Positions 34,158-41,498 of a stretch of 64,000 bases of DNA are shown piece by piece; position 1 is the first letter of the stretch; every line of letters starts with the position of its first letter. Made by a program: the position numbers and the translations under genes. Location of the stretch: positions 4,464,001 through 4,528,000 of the forward strand of contig NZ_BLKZ01000001.1 of assembly GCF_010723575.1 (NCBI RefSeq), read 5' to 3'. Source of the DNA: Mycobacterium bourgelatii (GTDB lineage Bacteria; Actinomycetota; Actinomycetes; Mycobacteriales; Mycobacteriaceae). The notes beneath the pieces were generated by a model. It did no database searches. It saw only the letters and a list, made by a program, of their open reading frames with translations, and was not told the origin of the DNA.

Positions 34158-35491
34158 GTCGAAATTTTCGCGAGCTTGGCCAACAGCAACGCCTCCGTGG
34201 TGGCAGCACGTTCCAACACACCGAGGTGCAGGCTCTCGTTGATGCTGTGCGCCTGAGTTCCCGGGTCCTCCACGCCGGTGACGAGGATCTTCGCTTGCGG
34301 GAACGCGGCGGCGAACTCGGCGATGAACGGAATCGACCCGCCCATCCCCATGTCGATCGGTTGGACACCCCAAGCCTGCCGAAACGCCTCGCGGGCGGCG
34401 TCATAGACCGGACCGGTCGCGTCGATCACGTACGGCTGCCCGATGTCCCCGCGGGTAACGGTGACCTGCGCTCCCCACGGCGCATGCTGGCGCAGATGAG
34501 CTTCCAACGCGTCCAGATGCGCGACCGCGTCACCGCCGGGTGCCACCCGCAGGCTGACCTTCGCACGTGCCCGCGGAACCAGCGTATTCGACGCTGCCGC
34601 AACGGGTGTGGTGTCGATTCCGATCACCGTAACGGCGGGCTTCGCCCACATCCGTTGCGGCACCGAACCGGAACCGATCTCCGCCACGCCATCCAGCAGA
34701 CCCGACTCCGCGCGCACCCGGTCCGGCGGGTAATCGACCGGGGCCGCGGTGCTTTCGTGCAAGCCTGCCACGGCGACATTGCCGTCGTCGTCGTGCAGGC
34801 TGGCCAGCAGCCGCACCAGCACGCTCAGCGCGTCCGGAACCACCCCACCCCACAAACCGGAGTGCAGCCCGTGGTCGAGCGTGGCGACCTCCACCACGCA
34901 ATCGGCCAATCCGCGCAACGACACCGTCAGTGCCGGGACCTCGGTGCTCCAATTGTCCGAGTCGGCAATCACGATCACGTCGGCGGCCAGCGCGTCTCGA
35001 TGCGTGTCGAGCAGCCGTCCCAATGTTGGTGAGCCCGATTCCTCTTCACCCTCGACAAATACCGTCACACCGACCGGCGGTCGGCTTCCGTGTGCCCGGA
35101 AGGCCGCCAAATGCGTTGCGATGCCCGCCTTGTCATCGGCGGTGCCCCGCCCGTAAAGGCGCCCATCCCGTTCCGTCGGCTCGAATGGCGGCGACGACCA
35201 CTGCCCACGGTCACCCTCGGGTTGCACGTCATGGTGGGCGTATAACAGCACCGTCGGCGCACCGGGCGGCGCCGGATAGTGCGCGATAACCGCCGGCGCC
35301 CCTCCCTCGCTGACCAGCCGCACCTGGTCAAACCCGGCCTGCGACAACAGCTCAGCCACCGCCTGTGCGCTGCGGTGCACCTGATCCCGCCGGCCGGGAT
35401 CTGCCCACACCGACTCGATCCGCACCAAGTCCTCAAGATCGCGCCGCACCGACGGCAGCACCTCGCGTACCCGCTCAACCAGATCAGTCAT
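34127..35491 (-). CDS. M20 family metallopeptidase / dipeptidase (Rv2522c-like)
   Basis: A 454-residue M20 peptidase. Zinc ligands can be read: His in YAHHDVQP (~85), bridging Asp in TADDKAG (~119), Glu pair in VEGEEESG (~150), Asp in VIADSDNW (~180) and His in GTQAHSIN (~430). A lid/dimerisation domain lies between ~190 and 310. Likely a cytosolic dipeptidase or amidohydrolase. ATG at 35491; a -10 (TAGCCT) ends 7 nt upstream, suggesting leaderless transcription. Confidence 0.9.
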   Translation of the reverse strand: MTDLVERVREVLPSVRRDLEDLVRIESVWADPGRRDQVHRSAQAVAELLSQAGFDQVRLVSEGGAPAVIAHYPAPPGAPTVLLYAHHDVQPEGDRGQWSSPPFEPTERDGRLYGRGTADDKAGIATHLAAFRAHGSRPPVGVTVFVEGEEESGSPTLGRLLDTHRDALAADVIVIADSDNWSTEVPALTVSLRGLADCVVEVATLDHGLHSGLWGGVVPDALSVLVRLLASLHDDDGNVAVAGLHESTAAPVDYPPDRVRAESGLLDGVAEIGSGSVPQRMWAKPAVTVIGIDTTPVAAASNTLVPRARAKVSLRVAPGGDAVAHLDALEAHLRQHAPWGAQVTVTRGDIGQPYVIDATGPVYDAAREAFRQAWGVQPIDMGMGGSIPFIAEFAAAFPQAKILVTGVEDPGTQAHSINESLHLGVLERAATTEALLLAKLAKISTQAAAASERA

Positions 35492-35498
35492 AGTGCCG

Positions 35499-35512
35499 AG
35501 GCTAGCTAAGCT
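35499..35512. promoter_or_regulatory. Back-to-back -10 elements of divergent peptidase and kinase genes
   Basis: The 27-bp gap between two divergent start codons holds TAGCCT on the minus strand (35499-35504) and TAAGCT on the plus strand (35507-35512), 2 bp apart. Each lies 6-7 nt from its own start codon, so both transcripts may be leaderless and mutually exclusive. Confidence 0.4.
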
Positions 35513-35518
35513 GAGCCG

Positions 35519-36673
35519 ATGGCGACCCGCGGTCCCGACCCGACCGCGCCGCTCTGGCGGGCGGCGCAGCTGTTTCGGCTGCTGAGCTGCCTATACGCGG
35601 CGGGCTTCCAGATTGCGATCAACTCGGACCTGAACCGTCCGGCGCTGGGCTGGCTGCTGTTCGCGGTGCTGATCGGCTGGAGCGGCGCGTGCGCGGTCGC
35701 CTACCTGCGGGGGTTTGGCCGCAGACCGGCATGGGTGATCGCCGAGCTCGTGGTCGTCGTCCTGCTCATGCTCTCCACCGAGGTGGTCGCCGCCGACCAG
35801 TGGTCGGTGAACAACCAGACCTGGCCGACCACATTGTGGGCCACCAACGCCACGATTTCGGCGGCCCTTCAGTTCGGCCCGGCCGGCGGCATGCTGACCG
35901 GTCTGGCGGTGACGGCAACCCACGAGGCCGTCAAGGGCTATGTCAGCGTCAACCTGGGCCGCAACGCCACGGTCATCGTGGAACTCGCGGTGGGTCTGGC
36001 GGTCGGCATGGCCGCCCGAACCGCGGTGCACGCTCACGAGGAGTTGCAGCGTGCGGCTCAGCTGTCGGCCGCGCTGGAAGAGCGGGAGCGGCTGTCCCGG
36101 CAGGTCCACGACGGCGTCATGCAGGTGCTGGCGCTGGTCGCCCGACGCGGCAGCGAAATCGGGGGCGATACAGCCGAACTGGCGAAGCTCGCCCGCGAAC
36201 AGGAACGAACCCTGCGAAGCTGGTTGACCTCCACCGAAATTGACCAGGACGGGGACCGGACGACGGTCGACATTCGCGAACTGCTGCGCCGCCGCGAATC
36301 AGAGCGGGTGACCATGAGCCTGCCCGGAACCACGGTGCCGCTGCCCCACGCGGTGGCGGTCGAACTCGACGCTGCGGTGGGCAACGCCCTGGACAATGTG
36401 CGAGCCCACGCGGGCCCCGACGCCCATGCGTTCGTGTTCCTGGAGGATCTGGGCGACTCGGTGGCGGTGAGCGTTCGCGACGACGGAGTCGGAATCCCCG
36501 CCGGCCGGCTAGAGGAGGCGGCCAGTCAGGGACGTCTGGGCATCTCGAAGTCGATCGTCGGACGGCTGCAATCGTTGGGCGGCACCGCCGAACTGCAGAC
36601 CGAAGTAGGTGAAGGCACCGAGTGGGAGCTGCGCGTGCCCCGCGCCGACGTCCGAAAGGGGGCATCGCAGTGA
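35519..36673 (+). CDS. Sensor histidine kinase (MacS-like)
   Basis: A 384-residue kinase. Five or six N-terminal helices (residues ~20-170) form a membrane sensor; the phosphoacceptor is probably His197 in RQVHDGVMQVLAL. The ATP-binding domain has N-box NALDNVRAH (~285), G1 box RDDGVGIP (~322) and the ending GTEWELRVP. The His region is of the HisKA_3 type, which matches its LuxR-type partner. Its TGA overlaps the regulator GTG (GTGA). Confidence 0.9.
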   Translation: MATRGPDPTAPLWRAAQLFRLLSCLYAAGFQIAINSDLNRPALGWLLFAVLIGWSGACAVAYLRGFGRRPAWVIAELVVVVLLMLSTEVVAADQWSVNNQTWPTTLWATNATISAALQFGPAGGMLTGLAVTATHEAVKGYVSVNLGRNATVIVELAVGLAVGMAARTAVHAHEELQRAAQLSAALEERERLSRQVHDGVMQVLALVARRGSEIGGDTAELAKLAREQERTLRSWLTSTEIDQDGDRTTVDIRELLRRRESERVTMSLPGTTVPLPHAVAVELDAAVGNALDNVRAHAGPDAHAFVFLEDLGDSVAVSVRDDGVGIPAGRLEEAASQGRLGISKSIVGRLQSLGGTAELQTEVGEGTEWELRVPRADVRKGASQ

Positions 36674-37338
36674 CCGAGACCGACTTCACCGTGATGGTGG
36701 TCGATGACCATCCGATCTGGCGCGACGCGGTGGCCCGCGACCTCGCCGACGAGGGATTCAATGTGGTCGCGACCGCCGACGGTGTGGCCGCCGCCCGGCG
36801 TCGCGCGGCGGTGGTGAAACCCGACGTGGTGTTGATGGACATGCGGCTTCCCGACGGTGACGGCGTCCGGGCGACGACCGAGCTGCTCGAGGTCTCACCG
36901 TCGTCTCGGGTGCTGGTGCTGTCGGCGTCGGACGAACGCGAGGACGTCCTGGAAGCAGTCAAGGCCGGCGCGACGGGGTACCTGGTCAAGAGCGCGTCGA
37001 AGGCCGAACTGGCCGACGCGGTGCGTGCGACAGCCGCGGGGCGGGCCGTGTTCACCCCCTCCCTGGCCGGGCTGGTGTTGGGCGAGTATCGGCGCATCGC
37101 GCAAAACCCCGATTCGGGGCCCAGCCGGCCCACGCTGACCGAACGCGAAACCGAGGTGCTGCGCTACGTCGCAAAAGGATTGTCCGCCAAGCAGATCGGC
37201 GCGAAACTATCGCTGAGTCACCGAACCGTCGAAAACCACATCCAAGCCACGTTCCGCAAGCTGCACGTCGCCAACCGGGTGGAGTTGACCCGTTACGCGA
37301 TCGAGCACGGACTCGACGAAGATCCGGAATCCGGGTAG
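36670..37338 (+). CDS. LuxR/NarL-family response regulator
   Basis: A 222-residue regulator. The receiver domain has acidic pair Asp12/Asp13, phosphoacceptor Asp57 (VLMDMRLPDGDG) and Lys in GYLVKSAS. The C-terminal LuxR HTH reads LTERETEVLRYVAKGLSAKQ onward. GTG start in a 4-bp overlap with the kinase gene, so the two are translationally coupled. Targets unknown; DUF2339 downstream is a candidate. Confidence 0.93.
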   Translation: MTETDFTVMVVDDHPIWRDAVARDLADEGFNVVATADGVAAARRRAAVVKPDVVLMDMRLPDGDGVRATTELLEVSPSSRVLVLSASDEREDVLEAVKAGATGYLVKSASKAELADAVRATAAGRAVFTPSLAGLVLGEYRRIAQNPDSGPSRPTLTERETEVLRYVAKGLSAKQIGAKLSLSHRTVENHIQATFRKLHVANRVELTRYAIEHGLDEDPESG

Positions 37339-37383
37339 TCCTACTCATCCCTTCCGGCACGCCCGGCGGCAGGGTTGAACACC

Positions 37384-39267
37384 ATGACCGAATCGCACCA
37401 TGCTGTCATCAGTCGGCTGTCCGCGGAATTCGAGGCCTTGTCCCGACAGATGTCGCGAGTCTCGGGTGAACTCAAAGAACTCGACCGGGTGATGTCCGGT
37501 GCCGCTGGGGCCCCTCAGCAGGCGCCCCAGCCCCCGCCGGCGCCGCCTCCGGTGGCCCCACCTGCTCCGGTGGCCCCACCGATGGCCCCGTACTGGCAGC
37601 GGTATCAGCACTATTGGACACCCGCTCCGGCGGCACCACCGGGACCAGGCGCGCCCCCGCCCGCAATGTCCCCACCTCGGTTCGTCCCGCCGCCGTCGCC
37701 ACCCACTCCCCCGGCTCGTAAACCGGCCGACAGTGAATCCAGCTGGATCGGCAAGTTGTTGGCGGTCGCCGGGGTCGCTGTGACGTTGGTCGGCGTGGTG
37801 TTGCTGCTCGTCCTGGCCGCCGAGGCCGGGCTGCTTCGTCCTGAGCTCCGCGTGGCCGGCGGCATCGCACTGGCTGGCGCCCTGGTGGGTGTTGCCACGC
37901 GCCTTCGCCGCCGGCCGGGTGGCCGGATCGGGGCGATCGCATTGGCCTCTACCGGCATCGCCGCGGCCTATCTCGACGTCATCGCGATCACCACCATCTA
38001 CAAGTGGGCGCCGGCGCCGGTCGGACTCCTACTCGCGGCCGTGGTGGGCGGCGCTGGCCTGGCCCTGGCCCGTCGTTGGGACTCCGAGCATCTGGGGCTG
38101 CTGGTGCTTCTACCGCTGATCGTCTTGGCGCCCGTCATCACCCGCGGGGTGGACCTGCTCCTCGTCGGTTTCATGCTGGCGCTGTCCGCCGCCGCTCTGC
38201 CGGTGCAACTGGGCAAGGACTGGAGCTGGATGCACGCGGCACGCGTCGCGGCGACCACCGTTCCGCTGCTCGCTGCACTGGTTGCCATGAGTCGGCATGA
38301 CCATCCGTGGCTGATCGGCGCAGCCTGCGGGGTGGCCGCCATCCTCGCCATCGCGAGCGGCTTGATCCTGTTGCCCGCCAGCAAGAACGCGGGCGCGCTG
38401 GCGGTGCTGACGGCGATCGGGACCATGCCGGTGCTGGCGGCGGGAATCGCGGTTGATCGAATGCAGGCCGCGCTGTTGGCCGCCGTCCTGTCCGCCGTCA
38501 TGTTGGCGATCGTCCTGGTGGGTCACCGGCCTCGGATCGTCACCCAGATCTGGTCGGCGTGGGCGGCCATCGCCGCCCTGGTGGCCGTCACGGCCGCGTT
38601 CGCCGGCTACCTCGAGGGTCCGGTGTTGCTGGCGATGGCCATCATCGTGGCGATCGCGGGCCGCCACGATGCCGTAGCACGCTGGATAGCAGCGGGATTC
38701 GGCATCATCGGCGCCGCCATGTTCTACAGCTATGCACCCCTTTTCGTGCTGATTCGGGCCACCGCGCGGCCGACTTCGATCGCGGTGTCCACGCTGGCCG
38801 CCAGCGTGCTCGTCGTGGCGTTTGTGGTCGTGCTGGCACGCGCGTGGCTGGGTGTCGACCGCACACAACGCAATTCCGATCTCGCGTGGATTTTGGGCGT
38901 GGCCGGGGGAAGTCTCGTCATCTACGCCGTCACCGCGTTCACCGTCACCGCCGGTGTTCTGACCGGCGGAGCCAACGGTGGCTTCCTGGCCGGCCACATG
39001 GCCGCCACCATCTGCTGGATCGGGATGGCAGCCGGGTTGTTCGTCTACGCGCTGCGACTGGCCGCCGGGGAGCGCCGCACGGCGCCGATCACCGCCGGGT
39101 TGGTGCTCACCGGGGCAGCTACCGCCAAGCTGTTCCTGTTCGATCTGGCCACGTTGGACGGCATCTTCCGGGTGGCGGCGTTCATCGTCGTGGGTCTGGT
39201 GTTGCTGAGCATGGGCGCCGGCTACGCCCGCAGCCTCGCGAGCTCTTCACCTCGCGAGCAGACGTAA
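37384..39267 (+). CDS. DUF2339 multi-pass membrane protein
   Basis: A 627-residue protein. Residues ~5-40 form a coiled-coil-like helix (ISRLSAEFEALSRQ), followed by a Pro/Ala-rich linker (~45-120) and then about fifteen or more closely packed hydrophobic helices typical of DUF2339. ATG at 37384 chosen over a TTG three codons upstream. It lies 45 bp after the response regulator. Function unknown. Its stop codon lies within the left arm of a long palindromic repeat. Confidence 0.82.
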   Translation: MTESHHAVISRLSAEFEALSRQMSRVSGELKELDRVMSGAAGAPQQAPQPPPAPPPVAPPAPVAPPMAPYWQRYQHYWTPAPAAPPGPGAPPPAMSPPRFVPPPSPPTPPARKPADSESSWIGKLLAVAGVAVTLVGVVLLLVLAAEAGLLRPELRVAGGIALAGALVGVATRLRRRPGGRIGAIALASTGIAAAYLDVIAITTIYKWAPAPVGLLLAAVVGGAGLALARRWDSEHLGLLVLLPLIVLAPVITRGVDLLLVGFMLALSAAALPVQLGKDWSWMHAARVAATTVPLLAALVAMSRHDHPWLIGAACGVAAILAIASGLILLPASKNAGALAVLTAIGTMPVLAAGIAVDRMQAALLAAVLSAVMLAIVLVGHRPRIVTQIWSAWAAIAALVAVTAAFAGYLEGPVLLAMAIIVAIAGRHDAVARWIAAGFGIIGAAMFYSYAPLFVLIRATARPTSIAVSTLAASVLVVAFVVVLARAWLGVDRTQRNSDLAWILGVAGGSLVIYAVTAFTVTAGVLTGGANGGFLAGHMAATICWIGMAAGLFVYALRLAAGERRTAPITAGLVLTGAATAKLFLFDLATLDGIFRVAAFIVVGLVLLSMGAGYARSLASSSPREQT

Positions 39268-39314
39268 ACTCTTACCAAATAAGGCATTTGGATACGAGTT
39301 TGCGTCTGCTCGCG
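39253..39314. repeat. Long palindromic repeat, copy A (3' of DUF2339 and qcrB)
   Basis: Arms 39253-39271 and 39296-39314 match at 18 of 19 positions (CGCGAGCAGACG-AAACTC), around a 24-nt AT-rich loop that holds a further CCAAAT/ATTTGG hairpin. It lies between convergent genes and overlaps the DUF2339 stop, so it can act as a bidirectional terminator. A close relative lies at 41011. Confidence 0.75.
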
Positions 39315-39325
39315 GGCCTGCGCGG

Positions 39326-40924
39326 CTAGCGCAGCGCGGTGAGGCTGCGGCGCTCGGCGGCATGCCTGGCCTCGGTCAGCGTGGCGTCCTCGTGGGCCGG
39401 ATCAGCGTGGAGCAGGCCCGAACCGGGCTTCCCGCCAATGCCGAGCTTGTTCATGCGCTTGGGCACCGGCGCCCCTTGGTACTCGAGCGGGATCGGGCGT
39501 CCCCGTTCGTCCACCCCACCTAGGGGCTGGTGCATCTCGAGGTAGGCCCCCTGCGGGAGGCGCTTGATGATGCCGGTCTCCACCCCATGCTCGAGCACCG
39601 CTCGGTCGCTGCGCTGCAGGGCGATGCACCACCGATATGTGATCCAGTAGACCAGCGGCGGCAACACCACCATGCCGATGCGGCCGATCCACGTCGTCGC
39701 GTTCAGCGAGACTTGGAACTGCAGCGCGATGACGTCGTTCATCGCCGCCAGTGTTAGCACCAGGTAGAACGAAATCGCCATGGCCCCAATGGAAGTGCGC
39801 ACCGGCACGTCCCGCGGTCGCTGCAGCAGATTGTGGTGGGCCCGGTCACCGGTGAACCGTCTCTCCAAGAACGGATAGATCGTCAGCAGGACGAAGACCA
39901 GTCCCATGATCAAGGCGACCGCAACCACCGCCGGGACCGTGTGATGTCCGATGTAGAGCTCCCAAGCCGGCCATAGCCGCATCAACCCTTCCGGCCACAT
40001 CATGTAAAAGTCCGGCTGGGTGCCCGCGGCCACGTGTGACGGCCGGTAGGGTCCCAGATTCCAAATCGGATTGATCTGCAGCAGCCCGCCCATCAGGCCC
40101 AAGATGCCGACGATGCCGGCGAAGAAGGCGCCGGACTTGATCGCGAACACCGGCATGACCCGCACACCGACGACGTTGTGCTCGGTTCGGCCGGGTCCGG
40201 GAAAGTGGGTGTGCTTCTGGAACCACACCAAAGCCAGGTGCAACCCGATGAGCACCAGCATGATCCCGGGCAGCAGCAGGACATGCAGCGCGTAAAGCCG
40301 CGGGATCAACGCCGTGCCCGGGAAGTCGCCACCGAACAGCGCCCAGTGCAACCAAGTTCCAATTACCGGAAATCCCAAAGTGATTGACGACAACGCCGCC
40401 CGCAGACCGATACCCGACAGCAGGTCATCGGGCAACGAGTAACCGAAGTAACCCTCGAACATGGCCAGAATCAACAGCAGTGAACCGATGACCCAGTTGG
40501 CTTCACGCGGACGACGAAACGCACCGGTGAAAAAGACGCGCGCCAGGTGCACCATGATCGCCGCGGCGAACATCAGCGCCGCCCAGTGGTGAATTTGGCG
40601 TACCAACAAGCCACCTCGCACCTCGAACGAAATGTCGAGTGCCGACTCGTATGCGCGCGACATCTCAACCCCGCGCAGCGGTTGGTAGACGCCGTTGTAG
40701 GTGACCTCGGCCATCGACGGATCGAAGAACAGCGTCAGGTAGACACCGGTGATCAGCAGGACGATGAAGCTGTACAGCGCGATCTCGCCGAGCAGAAACG
40801 ACCAGTGCGTCGGAAACACCTTGTTCAGCTGACGCCGAAGCGCGGCCGACGGGTGATAGCGCGTGTCGATTTCGCGGGCCTGTCGAGCGGCGGTATCCAC
40901 CAAGTTGAGGCTCACGGCGATCAT
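39326..40924 (-). CDS. qcrB: Second cytochrome b subunit (QcrB-like), orphan
   Basis: A 532-residue actinobacterial cytochrome b. Haem ligands can be placed at His112/His126 (RQIHHWAALMFAAAIMVH) and His214/His229 (LYALHVLL, IGLHLALVW). Eight or more helices. Normally qcrB lies in ctaE-qcrCAB and works in complex III of the cytochrome bcc-aa3 supercomplex. Here no qcrC or qcrA is nearby, so it is a paralogue. The quinone-site loop reads YMMWPEGLM where the M. tuberculosis protein, as I recall it, has YMMWTEGLA. GAGGGG adjoins the ATG, so a GTG three codons later is also possible. Confidence 0.9.
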   Translation of the reverse strand: MIAVSLNLVDTAARQAREIDTRYHPSAALRRQLNKVFPTHWSFLLGEIALYSFIVLLITGVYLTLFFDPSMAEVTYNGVYQPLRGVEMSRAYESALDISFEVRGGLLVRQIHHWAALMFAAAIMVHLARVFFTGAFRRPREANWVIGSLLLILAMFEGYFGYSLPDDLLSGIGLRAALSSITLGFPVIGTWLHWALFGGDFPGTALIPRLYALHVLLLPGIMLVLIGLHLALVWFQKHTHFPGPGRTEHNVVGVRVMPVFAIKSGAFFAGIVGILGLMGGLLQINPIWNLGPYRPSHVAAGTQPDFYMMWPEGLMRLWPAWELYIGHHTVPAVVAVALIMGLVFVLLTIYPFLERRFTGDRAHHNLLQRPRDVPVRTSIGAMAISFYLVLTLAAMNDVIALQFQVSLNATTWIGRIGMVVLPPLVYWITYRWCIALQRSDRAVLEHGVETGIIKRLPQGAYLEMHQPLGGVDERGRPIPLEYQGAPVPKRMNKLGIGGKPGSGLLHADPAHEDATLTEARHAAERRSLTALR

Positions 40925-41010
40925 CCCCTCACAACCGAACCCGCGCCGTTGCGAGCCGGCCATCGCACGTATTACTACGTTAAGTAGTACTCCCCAAGGT
41001 AGTAGCGCCT

Positions 41011-41070
41011 GCGAGCAGACGCAAACTTCTACAAACCAGACCGGTTCGATGCAAGTTTGCGTCTGCTCGC
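41011..41070. repeat. Long palindromic repeat, copy B (between qcrB and acpS)
   Basis: Perfect 18-bp arms (GCGAGCAGACGCAAACTT at 41011-41028; complement at 41053-41070) around a 24-nt loop containing AACC-N5-GGTT. The same arm sequence and loop length as the copy at 39253. It sits 8 bp after the acpS stop, so it could terminate fas-acpS. Confidence 0.75.
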
Positions 41071-41077
41071 GAAGGGA

Positions 41078-41470
41078 CTAGGGCGCCTCGAGGATGGCGA
41101 CCGCGGCGGCGGTGTCGGCCTCGTGGGTCAGCGACACGTGGATGGTCACGTCGGCCAGATGCTTGGCGATCTCACCGCTCAGGCGGACCCGCGGGCGGCC
41201 CCACATGTCGGTGACCACCTCGATATCGCGGTGGATGTCTTCGGGCAACACGGGCCGCTGGGCGAACCGCGACCCCGACCAGGCCTTGATCACAGCCTCC
41301 TTGGCCGCCCACCGAGCGGCCAAGTGCCGCGCGGCCGACGAACTCTTGTCCGAAGCGTCGCGCCGCTCGCCGGGAGTGAAGGTCTCCGAGAACACCGTTC
41401 CCGGCTGGTCGACCTGCTCGGCGAAATCAGGAATGGAGACGAGGTCTATCCCGACACCGACGATGCCCAT
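41078..41470 (-). CDS. acpS: Holo-[acyl-carrier-protein] synthase
   Basis: A 130-residue AcpS that moves 4'-phosphopantetheine from CoA to the FAS-I acyl carrier domain. Family motifs are GVGIDLVSIPDF (residues 5-16) and RHLAARWAAKEAVIKA (~48-63), with the Mg-binding Asp and Glu in these. ATG at 41470 gives the length recalled for M. tuberculosis AcpS. It follows fas by 28 bp, and the two form the known fas-acpS operon. Confidence 0.96.
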   Translation of the reverse strand: MGIVGVGIDLVSIPDFAEQVDQPGTVFSETFTPGERRDASDKSSSAARHLAARWAAKEAVIKAWSGSRFAQRPVLPEDIHRDIEVVTDMWGRPRVRLSGEIAKHLADVTIHVSLTHEADTAAAVAILEAP

Positions 41471-41498
41471 GGGTGGTGAGGTTAACGGATACGTCCGG

